Shown here: piece by piece, positions 34,097-42,318 of the stretch
Numbering within the stretch: the first letter of the stretch is position 1
Layout of the letters: every line of letters begins with the position of its first letter
Source of the DNA: JAHBXL01 sp964409775
Lineage (GTDB): Bacteria; Planctomycetota; Phycisphaerae; Phycisphaerales; UBA1924
Direction: 5' to 3'
Length of the DNA stretch: 64,000 nt
Assembly (NCBI GenBank): GCA_964409775.1
Contig: CAYPEI010000008.1
Location: forward strand, 1-64,000
The notes under the pieces: generated by a model
Told to the model about the DNA's origin: nothing
The model's input: only the letters and a program-made list of their open reading frames with translations
Database searches by the model: none
Translations under genes and position numbers: made by a program

Positions 34097-35194
34097 TCAC
34101 GGCCGGGCTACTGGTGGGTGCAATCGACGCCCGAAAATCATTCGTTCGTTGTCAAAGTCGATCGTGACGCGCTCGAATCGCCGCAGTAGGGGCGTGCCGA
34201 TGATGGGCAACACCGAGGCGCCGGGCGGAAGGACAGAGTCGTCGAAGACCGCGACAAGCAAGTTCGTGAACGACTCGCTACCGATGCGAAGGTTGCTGCG
34301 GAACTCAAACCGATCTGCTTTCGTGATACCAGTCGCCGAGTAGATGCTGATCGCGCCGCCCGCCACAAGCGATGACGCCCACGGCTCGCTTTGAGCAAGA
34401 CTGCGGGGGAGGACCAGATCTCCCCCGCACCCAGTATCGACCAACAACTCGACATTTGTTCCCGCCACCATGCCGTCGACCACCACGCCGCCATTGTCCC
34501 GGCCAGCAGCGCCGCCGCGGGGATGCCACCAGCGAAATGGGACGCCCTCCGGTCCAGATGGCGGATCGGTTTGTGAGCCGGCGCTCCCCGGCTCGTGCCG
34601 AAGGAGTGTTACCGACCCGCGCGTCCAATCAAGCTCAAGTGAATCGAACAGCGTAAGTGCAGGCAGACCAAGGATCGTTCCCGGGAGCTTGCTGGACTTC
34701 GAGGCAACATTGATAGGCACATGCGAAAGACAGCTTTCCCCGATATTCACTCGCGTCAGCACGCCGAGCGATCCTGACTCTTCCCCAAATGACCATGTTC
34801 GGACCCGCCCAACCGAATCTTCCCAGACCCACGGACCAGCTTGCTTGGCCGTTGCGTGTGGGAGCGCCAAGTACATGAATGCGCCGGTATCGATCAACGC
34901 CCGAGCATGCGCGCGTTTGCCGTCAGGACCGGAGAACTCCAACTCAGCGAGGGGTACTTGGCTATCAGCCGCTAACGGCAGGGTCGTTGCCCTAGGACCT
35001 TCCACCAGCGGGCGGCCGTCGATCTTTAGGCGCAGATTGTCAGGTAACACATAATCTTGCCAGGATGCACAACAGCTCAGGTAAATGGCTGCGGGAGCGA
35101 TCACCGCCGCCGCAGCCACAAATCGAGAGGTCCGAATAGTGGCAACGCCTTGGGAAGCCAGTTTGCGGAATGATTCAGTAGCCCGTGTTCGCAT
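34097..35194 (-). CDS. Membrane-anchored protein with two retropepsin-like aspartyl protease domains
   Basis: A 365-aa protein. The N-terminus has a hydrophobic stretch (about 25-40) ending in two Cys (CCAS), possibly a lipid or membrane anchor. Two retropepsin-type halves follow. The first has ALIDTGAFMYLALP (Asp102) and ILGLPALTLFDSLELDWTRG; the second has LLVDTGCGGDLVLP (Asp253) and IIGTPLLRRFERVTIDFDNE. Each has a DTG motif and a later hydrophobic-Gly loop, so the chain could fold into a complete two-Asp active site like a single-chain pepsin. ATG 35194 (GTG 35203 alternative) lies inside the end of the preceding gene, so they overlap by about 20 nt. The base composition is noticeably less GC-rich than the surroundings. 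Confidence 0.78.
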   Translation of the reverse strand: MRTRATESFRKLASQGVATIRTSRFVAAAAVIAPAAIYLSCCASWQDYVLPDNLRLKIDGRPLVEGPRATTLPLAADSQVPLAELEFSGPDGKRAHARALIDTGAFMYLALPHATAKQAGPWVWEDSVGRVRTWSFGEESGSLGVLTRVNIGESCLSHVPINVASKSSKLPGTILGLPALTLFDSLELDWTRGSVTLLRHEPGSAGSQTDPPSGPEGVPFRWWHPRGGAAGRDNGGVVVDGMVAGTNVELLVDTGCGGDLVLPRSLAQSEPWASSLVAGGAISIYSATGITKADRFEFRSNLRIGSESFTNLLVAVFDDSVLPPGASVLPIIGTPLLRRFERVTIDFDNERMIFGRRLHPPVARP

Positions 35195-35636
35195 GATAAT
35201 CACTTGCAGACATCCAGTTGCTGATGAGCCACAGCTGCCAGGCGTCGCGGTAGTTGCTGGTTTCGGTATACGTCATGTCGTAGCCGCTGAGTTTGAAGAC
35301 CTGGTCCATTGAACTGATGGCATCGTACACGTCGACGACCTTGAAGGTTTCGCCGGTGGCTGGACCATCAGTGACGTCCACGCGATAGACGCGAGTACCG
35401 CCAGAAACCTCTGTGGACACAGCGATTTCGAAATCCTCGCCCGGAATTGTGCAGGCGACTACGAAGTTCAAGACGCCTTCGATACCGAATGCATCTGGGG
35501 TACCGTCGCCATTGGTATCCACCGGGCCGGTCCGAATCTGCCATCCGGAGCAGCGCGGCGACCCGCCCGGAATACTCTCGCAGCCCGCGCAAAGCGCAAT
35601 AAGAACCGCCGCGGCCACAACCGTGTAAAATCGCAT
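35175..35636 (-). CDS. Small lipoprotein of unknown function
   Basis: A 153-aa protein with a clear lipoprotein signal (MRFYTVVAAAVLIALCAGCE, lipobox LCAGC). The mature part includes DTNGDGTPDAFG, resembling an Asp-rich calcium loop, followed by beta-type segments (GTRVYRVDVTDGPATGETFK). ATG 35636 has GGAGG 8 nt upstream; the longer frame upstream is non-coding. Its stop overlaps the start of the protease-like gene, so translation is likely coupled and the two may work together at the cell surface. Lower-GC composition like its partner. Confidence 0.75.
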   Translation of the reverse strand: MRFYTVVAAAVLIALCAGCESIPGGSPRCSGWQIRTGPVDTNGDGTPDAFGIEGVLNFVVACTIPGEDFEIAVSTEVSGGTRVYRVDVTDGPATGETFKVVDVYDAISSMDQVFKLSGYDMTYTETSNYRDAWQLWLISNWMSASDYHANTGY

Positions 35637-35718
35637 CTCGTACCTCCGTAAGAAGTAAACCCGCCCCGACACTGCTATAGATGCGCGCCGAGCGTCGTTT
35701 GTGACGAGGAAATCAGAT

Positions 35719-36348
35719 ATGGGGCAAAGTAATGTGGATTCGGGTCCACGGCCGACACTGCCGGACGAACGGAGGTCAGATGCTTCGCCCCACTCCCCAC
35801 TCCCCACTCCGCGAGCTGAGCGCCGCACCCGTGTCGAGATCGCCGAGTTCATGATCGCTCACCGCGAGGTCTTCATGGCCCGCATCCGGCGGATGCTCCG
35901 TCGCGCTGTCGCCGCCCGCGACGTCACCGACACGGGCGATATCTTCAGCGCCATGGTTTCACGGATCGACCGCCTCGCCATGGACGGCCGGCTACGTGCC
36001 GCGACCGATGCCGCGACCTGGATGCTGGCGCTCATGACCTGCAAGCATCTCGTGCTGGAAAAAGCGCGGGTCGCCGATCGCCTGCGCCGATTGGCCGTGG
36101 CATACGGCGACCATCTCCTCCTCATTGCCGCCGACGTCGACGACTCCGCAAGCGGCGATGATGCAGCGAGCCGCATTCAGGGCCTTCTGGGCTCACTGGG
36201 AACCGATGCCGACCGCGAGTTGTTTGTCTTCAAACTGAACGATGTGCCCGATTGCACGATCGGCGCAAGCCTTGGGATCGGAGAGGATGCCGTTCGGCAG
36301 CGGTGGTCCAGACTCTGCCGCGGCCTGCGGGCGCTGCGCCCCCGATGA
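35719..36348 (+). CDS. Sigma-like protein (divergent sigma-70 region 2/4 homologue)
   Basis: A 209-aa protein of helical character. The C-terminal segment (RIQGLLGSLGTDADRELFVF, then KLNDVPDCTIGASLGIGEDA and VRQRWSRLCRGLRAL) resembles sigma region 4 with its helix-turn-helix. The N-terminal part (MIAHREVFMARIRRMLRRAV, then DTGDIFSAMVSRI) resembles region 2. Overall similarity to ECF sigma factors is weak, so a DNA-binding regulator is an alternative. ATG 35719 has GAGGAAAT upstream; GTG 35701 is a less likely start. It is divergent from the lipoprotein/protease pair and lies upstream of gyrB. No anti-sigma gene is adjacent. Confidence 0.62.
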   Translation: MGQSNVDSGPRPTLPDERRSDASPHSPLPTPRAERRTRVEIAEFMIAHREVFMARIRRMLRRAVAARDVTDTGDIFSAMVSRIDRLAMDGRLRAATDAATWMLALMTCKHLVLEKARVADRLRRLAVAYGDHLLLIAADVDDSASGDDAASRIQGLLGSLGTDADRELFVFKLNDVPDCTIGASLGIGEDAVRQRWSRLCRGLRALRPR

Positions 36349-36407
36349 CCTTGCCGGAGGCGGCATTTGCCGGGCGATGGGAGCCCGTTCTTCGCTCCGC
36401 CACAGAG

Positions 36408-36436
36408 TCGAGAAACACCCCCGGCGCGCCTAGACT
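36408..36436 (+). promoter_or_regulatory. Weak candidate gyrB promoter
   Basis: TCGAGA (36408-36413) and TAGACT (36431-36436) are 17 nt apart and would give gyrB a leader of about 135 nt. The -35 matches at 4 of 6 positions and the -10 at 4 of 6. No other candidate in the 230-nt gap before gyrB is better. Confidence 0.3.
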
Positions 36437-36578
36437 GTCGGTCGCTTCAAACAGGAGTTTTCCAAGCGGATTATGCGGTGTTTTGGCCCCTCTTGCCGGG
36501 TTCAAAGCAAGACTCCTTCGGGCCTCCTCTCCGCCCGCCTGAACACTCCTGATTCCAGCACGAAACGGACTCCGCTCC

Positions 36579-39398
36579 ATGCCAAGCAAGCCCGCCTCGA
36601 ATCAGCCCGATCCGACATCCGAGGAGCAGGCTCGTTCCGCCGAGCAGGCGGCCGATCAGGCCGCGGCGGGCGGGCAGGCCGGCGCCCAGCAGGAGAAGTC
36701 CGCAGCGGGCGGCAAGGCGTATGCCGAGGATCAGATCAAGATCCTCGAGGGCCTTGAGGCGGTTCGCAAGCGTCCGGGCATGTACATCGGCGGCACGGAC
36801 ATCCGCGCCCTGCACCACCTCGTGTATGAGACCGTCGACAACTCGATCGATGAGGCGATGGCCGGGTTCGCCGACACGGTGAGCGTCACGATCCTGCCGG
36901 ATGGCTCGTGCTCGGTCGTCGACAACGGCCGCGGCATCCCCATCGGCCCCAAGAAGCACGAGAACCCCGCCTACGACGGCAAGCCCGCCGTCGAGATCGT
37001 CATGACCGTGCTGCACGCCGGCGGCAAGTTCGGCGAGGAGGGCTCGGCGTACAAGGTCTCCGGCGGCCTGCACGGCGTGGGCGTGTCGTGCGTGAACGCG
37101 CTGTCGGAGTGGCTGGAGTGCGAGGTCTATCGCGACGGGAAGATCCACACGATCGGCTTCACCCGCGGCAAGACGACGCTGCCGCTGACGGTGGTGGGGG
37201 AGATCCCCGCTGATGCGGCCTTCAAGACCGGAACCAAAGTCACCTTCATGCCCGATGCGGAGGTCTTCCCCGATACGACCTTCGACTTTGGCATCCTCTC
37301 GAACCGTCTGCGCGAACTGTCCTATCTCAATCCCGGCGTGACGATCCGCCTGCGCGATGAGCGCGTCGGTCCCGACGGCAAGATCCGCAGCGAGGCCTAC
37401 AAGGCGACCAACGGGCTGCTCGAGTATGTGCAGTTCATGATGACCGGAAAGACCTCGGTCGCCTCTCCGGTGCACCTTGTCAAGAAGGATGAGGGCTCTC
37501 TGCTTGAGTGCGAAGTCGCGATGCAGTATCACGACGGGTACAACGAGACGCTGCTGACGTTCGCCAACAACATCAACAACACCGATGGCGGCACGCATGG
37601 CCAGGGATTCAAGGTCGCGCTCACCCGCGCGCTGAACAACTATGCCCGCAAGGTCGGCATTCTGAAGGAGAAGGACCCGGTCCCGACGGGCGAAGATCTG
37701 CGCGAAGGCCTCGTCGCGATCGTGAGCGTGAAACTGCCGAACCCGACCTTCAACAACCAGCCGAAGGAGAAACTGCTCAACCCGGAGATCGAGGGCTTTG
37801 TGTCGACCGCGGTGGCGGAGGCCCTTGAGAACTGGCTGGAGGAGCACCCTGGCGAGGCGAAGAAACTGATCCTCAAGGGCATCAACGCCGCGCAGGCGCG
37901 CGAGGCGGCGCGCAAGGCGCGTGAACTCACCCGCCGCAAGTCCGCGCTCGAGTCGGGCTCCATGCCCGCCAAACTGCGTGACTGCAAGACCAAGGATGTC
38001 GACCGCTCCGAGATCTTCATCGTCGAGGGCGACTCGGCAGGCGGCTCCGCGACCCAGGGCCGCGACGTCGATACCCAGGCGATCCTGCCGCTGAAGGGCA
38101 AGATCCTCAACGTGGAAAAGGCCCGCATCGACAAGGTCCTCGGCTTCGAGGAGATCCGCGTCCTCATCTCCGCGCTCAAGTGCGGGATCGGCGAGGACTT
38201 TGATGTCGCCAAACTCCGCTACGGCCGCGTCATCATCATGACCGACGCCGACGTCGACGGCTCGCACATCCGCACGCTTCTGCTCACCTTCTTCTTCCGC
38301 CAGATGCCCGAACTCATCCGCCGCGGCAAGGTGTACATCGCGCAGCCCCCGCTGTATCAACTCGCGTGGGGGTCAGGCAAGGCCAAGAAGACGCAGTACG
38401 TCCTGAACAACAACAAACTCGACGACATGCTGACCGAGGTCGGCCTGCAGCGAGCGACACTGATCGTCCGCAAGACTGACCCGGCGGACAACACGACCGT
38501 GGTCTTGGATTCCAAGACGCGCCAGCCGACGGTCGCGCGGCGAGTGGAGGGCGATGAACTCACCCGCATCATCCGCGTCCTCCGCCGCCTGGCCGAACTG
38601 GTCGAGGTCGCCGAACGCCGCGGCGTGAAGTTCCCCGACCTGCTCGCGGCTCGCTCGGCCGACCCGTCCGGCGCCGCCAAACTGCCGACGCACCGACTGA
38701 CCTGGACCGGCGGCGAGGCCTGGGCATGGTCCGAGGCCGAGGCCCGGCGCATCGCCGAAGACAACAGCCTGCAACTCCACGAACTCGACGGCGGAGAGGC
38801 CCTCGCGGCCACCATGCCCACCGGACCCAAGCGAACACCCGCGCAACTCCGCGAACTCCACGAGAACCGCGAGTTGGAGCGCATCTTCGAGCAACTCGCC
38901 GCCCACGGCCTCTCGATCACCGACTACGCCCTGACGCAGGAAGAGTCGGTTACCGGCGAGAAACTGCCGACCAAGTACGCGTGGGAACTCGCCGAGAAAG
39001 CCGCGGAGCATCAGGCCGCCAAACCCTCGATCGACGACACCGACGCGGAGGCTGGCGGCGATTCCGACGACGCCGCGGGCATGCCTCACGGCTCGGTGGG
39101 CTCCGGTCGGGCCTCGCGGTTCATCGAGGCCGCGAACATTCCCTCGATCCTTGCTTCGCTGCACGAGGTCGGCCGCCGCGGGCTTGAGATCAAACGGTTC
39201 AAGGGCCTTGGCGAAATGGACGCCGAGCAACTCTGGGATACGACGATGGACGTCGCTCGCCGCACACTGATGCGCGTGACCTGGGACGGCGCCCGCGAGG
39301 CCGAGGTGCTCTTCACGACGCTGATGGGCGAGAACGTCGAGGAGAGGCGCAAGTTCATCGAAGAGCACGCACTCGAGGTCAAGAACCTCGACGTCTGA
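36579..39398 (+). CDS. gyrB: DNA gyrase subunit B
   Basis: The ATPase/TOPRIM subunit of gyrase. At 939 aa it is much longer than the usual 640-800. There is an N-terminal extension of about 48 residues rich in Ala/Gln/Glu. The GHKL ATPase follows (KRPGMYIGG; ETVDNSIDEAMAG with the Mg-binding Asn; VDNGRGIPIG; GGLHGVGVSCVNALSEWL), then TOPRIM EGDSAGGSATQGRD (from residue 483) and DADVDGSHIRTLLLTF (from about 556). After IAQPPLYQLAWG (about 590) comes an insertion of roughly 250 residues before the conserved RFKGLGEMD (873-881). GyrA is not in the window. A ParE assignment is less likely because of the location and insertion type. Confidence 0.95.
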   Translation: MPSKPASNQPDPTSEEQARSAEQAADQAAAGGQAGAQQEKSAAGGKAYAEDQIKILEGLEAVRKRPGMYIGGTDIRALHHLVYETVDNSIDEAMAGFADTVSVTILPDGSCSVVDNGRGIPIGPKKHENPAYDGKPAVEIVMTVLHAGGKFGEEGSAYKVSGGLHGVGVSCVNALSEWLECEVYRDGKIHTIGFTRGKTTLPLTVVGEIPADAAFKTGTKVTFMPDAEVFPDTTFDFGILSNRLRELSYLNPGVTIRLRDERVGPDGKIRSEAYKATNGLLEYVQFMMTGKTSVASPVHLVKKDEGSLLECEVAMQYHDGYNETLLTFANNINNTDGGTHGQGFKVALTRALNNYARKVGILKEKDPVPTGEDLREGLVAIVSVKLPNPTFNNQPKEKLLNPEIEGFVSTAVAEALENWLEEHPGEAKKLILKGINAAQAREAARKARELTRRKSALESGSMPAKLRDCKTKDVDRSEIFIVEGDSAGGSATQGRDVDTQAILPLKGKILNVEKARIDKVLGFEEIRVLISALKCGIGEDFDVAKLRYGRVIIMTDADVDGSHIRTLLLTFFFRQMPELIRRGKVYIAQPPLYQLAWGSGKAKKTQYVLNNNKLDDMLTEVGLQRATLIVRKTDPADNTTVVLDSKTRQPTVARRVEGDELTRIIRVLRRLAELVEVAERRGVKFPDLLAARSADPSGAAKLPTHRLTWTGGEAWAWSEAEARRIAEDNSLQLHELDGGEALAATMPTGPKRTPAQLRELHENRELERIFEQLAAHGLSITDYALTQEESVTGEKLPTKYAWELAEKAAEHQAAKPSIDDTDAEAGGDSDDAAGMPHGSVGSGRASRFIEAANIPSILASLHEVGRRGLEIKRFKGLGEMDAEQLWDTTMDVARRTLMRVTWDGAREAEVLFTTLMGENVEERRKFIEEHALEVKNLDV

Positions 39399-39500
39399 CG
39401 TCCTGTGAGCCCGCGGAGGTCACCGACAAAGCCGCAGCAGGCGCCAGAAGTTCCGCTGTGTGGGCGCATCGAACCACCACGGCTTTCCGCGGATGCACCA

Positions 39501-40391
39501 TCACTTCTCGTCGTGCGACACTTCGGGCGCGCCACTTCGGACCGTGCCGCGCTGCTCCCCGATGTACCTCGCCAGCTCCTTCCGTTGCTCCGCGTCCAGC
39601 GCGTTGTAGATCTTCAGGAACGCAACAGTCTGCTGCGCGCGGGTCGGCTTCCCATACGTTGCCACATAGGTCTCCTCGATCACCGCGCGGATGGTCGACT
39701 CCTGCTCGGGCGAGACCGCCAGTCGCTTGAGCAGCGCCTCCACGTCCTTCGCTCCCGCGCCGATCGTCCGTTCGTAACTCTGGCGGATCTCGTGGCCGAG
39801 CGTCGTCAGCCGTTCGTGCACGAGTGCGCCCAGGCGGCCCCTTGGCTTCCCGTTGAGCCCGGGCTCCGCGGCGGACTCTGCAAGCGCAGCATCCATGTAC
39901 TCCCTGGTCATCCGGCGTAACTCAGCCGCGTTGGATTCTCCGAGTTTCGCGGCCAACTCGTCTTCCAGCCTGCCGCGGGCTCGCCAGTCCTCCGCCTTGT
40001 CGAAGAGTTCCTTGAGCAGGCGGAGGCCCTCCGTCATCTGGCGCGCCTGGAAAGCGTTCGCCATCTCGGCGACTTCCCGAAGGTTGTTCGTCACCAACTT
40101 GTCCATGATCGCCGCGCGTTCTTCCAGCACCGTTCGCGTCGCCGCCTTCTCCTCGGCGCTCAGGTCCAGGAGCCCCAGCGTCGCCTGCGCCGGGTCGACA
40201 TCCAGCCGCCGAAGCCGCCCGCCGAACTCGCGCTCAACCAACGACTTGCGCCCCTCGCCCGTCTTCACCTTGGGCCCGGCAAGAACACTCGGCTCTTGGC
40301 CGGTTGCCGGATCTGCCGGCGCGGGCTGATCGGGCGGCGTCAGGGAGACCAGCACCGTCCAGATCCCCGCAACAAACCCATGACACAGCAT
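39501..40391 (-). CDS. Secreted helical protein of unknown function (paralogue of 13522-14415)
   Basis: A 296-aa exported protein starting MLCHGFVAGIWTVLVSLTPP, a short hydrophobic leader, then a Pro-rich linker and a body of amphipathic helices. LSAEEKAATRTVLEERAAIM and LAVSPEQESTIRAVIEETYV are two related halves, as in the 13522-14415 protein. ATG 40391 has GGAGAG 8 nt upstream; the frame continuing to 41873 crosses murE on the opposite strand and is rejected. It is divergent from murE across 249 nt and convergent with gyrB. The function is unknown. Confidence 0.72.
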   Translation of the reverse strand: MLCHGFVAGIWTVLVSLTPPDQPAPADPATGQEPSVLAGPKVKTGEGRKSLVEREFGGRLRRLDVDPAQATLGLLDLSAEEKAATRTVLEERAAIMDKLVTNNLREVAEMANAFQARQMTEGLRLLKELFDKAEDWRARGRLEDELAAKLGESNAAELRRMTREYMDAALAESAAEPGLNGKPRGRLGALVHERLTTLGHEIRQSYERTIGAGAKDVEALLKRLAVSPEQESTIRAVIEETYVATYGKPTRAQQTVAFLKIYNALDAEQRKELARYIGEQRGTVRSGAPEVSHDEK

Positions 40392-40640
40392 GGTGACTCT
40401 CCGATCTCGGACCGAACGCCCGGCCCACCGGCGCACCGGCAACCCCTCTTGTAGACCGTTCATGCACCGCCGGTTACACGATGCCGACGCCTCCTCACAA
40501 TCGCGCCAGCCGATCGCAGATTGTTCAGCAGGATTGACCGCCCGGACCGGCAGTCTCTCGCCCACCGCTCGCCGCGCCGTCTGTATTCCTCTGCCCCACA
40601 GTTCGCCGATACCCTTGTACTCGGAGGGCGGGCACTCCAC

Positions 40641-42293
40641 ATGAACGTCGGCGACCTCATCTCCGGATTTGGCATCGCACCCGGCGACCCGGCCGATCGC
40701 GTGGTCCGCGTCTGCGACATCACCGAGGACTCCCGAACGGTCCAGCCCGGTTCTCTGTTCGTTGCCCGCCGCGGCGAGAAGCACGACGGTCGGCGCTTTG
40801 TTCCCGACGCCATCAAGGCCGGCGCAGTCGCCGTTCTGACCGACGACCCCGCGCTCGTGGTCCCCGCTTTCCACGGCGGCCATGACCAGGTCGCGGTCCT
40901 CCGCACCGACGACCTCGCGCTCGCAACCGCCCGAATCGGCGAGCGATTCTATGGCGACCCGTCGCGCAAACTCGCGGTGCTCGGAGTCACCGGAACCAAC
41001 GGCAAGACGACGACCACGTTCCTGATCCATCAGGTGCTCAACGCACTGGGTGTCCGCACCGGTCTCATGGGCACCGTCGTCATCGACGACGGCACCGAGA
41101 CCGCGCCCGCGGCGCTCACCACCGCCCCGGCGCTCGAGATCTCCCGCACCCTCGCCCGGATGCACGAGGCCGGGTGCGCCGCGGCGGTCCTCGAAGTCTC
41201 CAGCCACTCGCTCCATCAACGCCGCGTCGGCGCGATCACGTTCGCCGGCGCGGCGTTCACGAACCTCACCGGCGACCATCTCGATTACCACCTCACGATG
41301 GACGCCTATGCCGACGCCAAGGCCATGCTGTTCGAGTCGCTCTCGCCCCAGGCCGCCGCGGTGGTCAACGCCGCCGATCCCGCGCACACACGCATGCTGC
41401 GCGACTGCAAGGCGAGGACGCTGAAATGTCTGCCGACGCTGAGCGGCTCCGCACCCGCCGCCAAACTCGCCGCCGGCGAGTGCAGGGCGATTGTCCGCGG
41501 GTTGGGCCACTCGCATACAGACGTGGTGTTCGAAGGGCCGTGGGGGTCGGCCCAGATCCGCCTCCCGCTCGTCGGCATGTTCAATGTCGTGAACGCACTT
41601 GAGGCAGCCGCGATGATCCACATGGCCTTCGGCGGCAAGGGCGATGGGTGGCTCTCGTTTGCCGATGTCGCGGCCGCGCTCGCCAAGGTCAAGGCCCCGC
41701 CGGGAAGGCTCGAGCCCGTGACCGCCCCGGGCGCAGAGATCACGGTGTTCGTCGACTACGCCCATTCCGACGATGCTCTGCGAACCGTCCTCGGCACGAC
41801 CCGCCAGGCCATGGCGGGCGCACCCTCCGGCCCGATCAACGGCGGGGCGACCCCGGGCGGCGCAGGGGCTCACAGCGGCGAACTCTGGTGCGTCTTCGGC
41901 TGCGGCGGCGATCGCGACCGGACAAAGCGCCCGCGCATGGGCGAGGTGGCCGCGAAACTCGCCGACTATGTCATCGTTACCTCAGACAACCCGCGCACCG
42001 AGGAGCCGCGATCCATCATCGGGGAGATCATCGACGGCATCCCCACCGAGTCACAGCCCCGCGTCCGCATCGAGCCCGACCGCGAGGCCGCGATCCAGAT
42101 GGCCATCCGCACCGCGCCCCCCGGCAGCATCATCGTAATCGCCGGCAAGGGCCACGAGGACTATCAGATCCTGCCCGACCCCGACCGACCCGGCCAGACC
42201 ATCACCCGACACTTTGACGATCGCGAAGTCGCGCGTGAGGCTCTCGTGAAGCGCGGCGTGAAAATCCATGGCCGCAAGCCCGCGAAGGTCTGA
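40641..42293 (+). CDS. murE: UDP-MurNAc-tripeptide synthetase (meso-diaminopimelate-adding) MurE
   Basis: MurE adds the third stem-peptide residue in peptidoglycan synthesis. ATP-binding GTNGKTTTT (118-126), ALTTAPALEIS, EVSSHSLHQRRV and the DNPR motif (449-452, in TSDNPRTEEP) are visible; DNPR is the signature for meso-diaminopimelate rather than lysine. Length is 550 aa, longer than the usual 490, because of insertions such as a Gly-rich loop near residue 395. ATG 40641 has GGAGGG upstream. It starts the run murE-murF-mraY on the plus strand. This supports a real murein wall in this organism. Confidence 0.95.
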   Translation: MNVGDLISGFGIAPGDPADRVVRVCDITEDSRTVQPGSLFVARRGEKHDGRRFVPDAIKAGAVAVLTDDPALVVPAFHGGHDQVAVLRTDDLALATARIGERFYGDPSRKLAVLGVTGTNGKTTTTFLIHQVLNALGVRTGLMGTVVIDDGTETAPAALTTAPALEISRTLARMHEAGCAAAVLEVSSHSLHQRRVGAITFAGAAFTNLTGDHLDYHLTMDAYADAKAMLFESLSPQAAAVVNAADPAHTRMLRDCKARTLKCLPTLSGSAPAAKLAAGECRAIVRGLGHSHTDVVFEGPWGSAQIRLPLVGMFNVVNALEAAAMIHMAFGGKGDGWLSFADVAAALAKVKAPPGRLEPVTAPGAEITVFVDYAHSDDALRTVLGTTRQAMAGAPSGPINGGATPGGAGAHSGELWCVFGCGGDRDRTKRPRMGEVAAKLADYVIVTSDNPRTEEPRSIIGEIIDGIPTESQPRVRIEPDREAAIQMAIRTAPPGSIIVIAGKGHEDYQILPDPDRPGQTITRHFDDREVAREALVKRGVKIHGRKPAKV

Positions 42294-42318
42294 CACCGCC
42301 AACGATTCGCGACCACAC

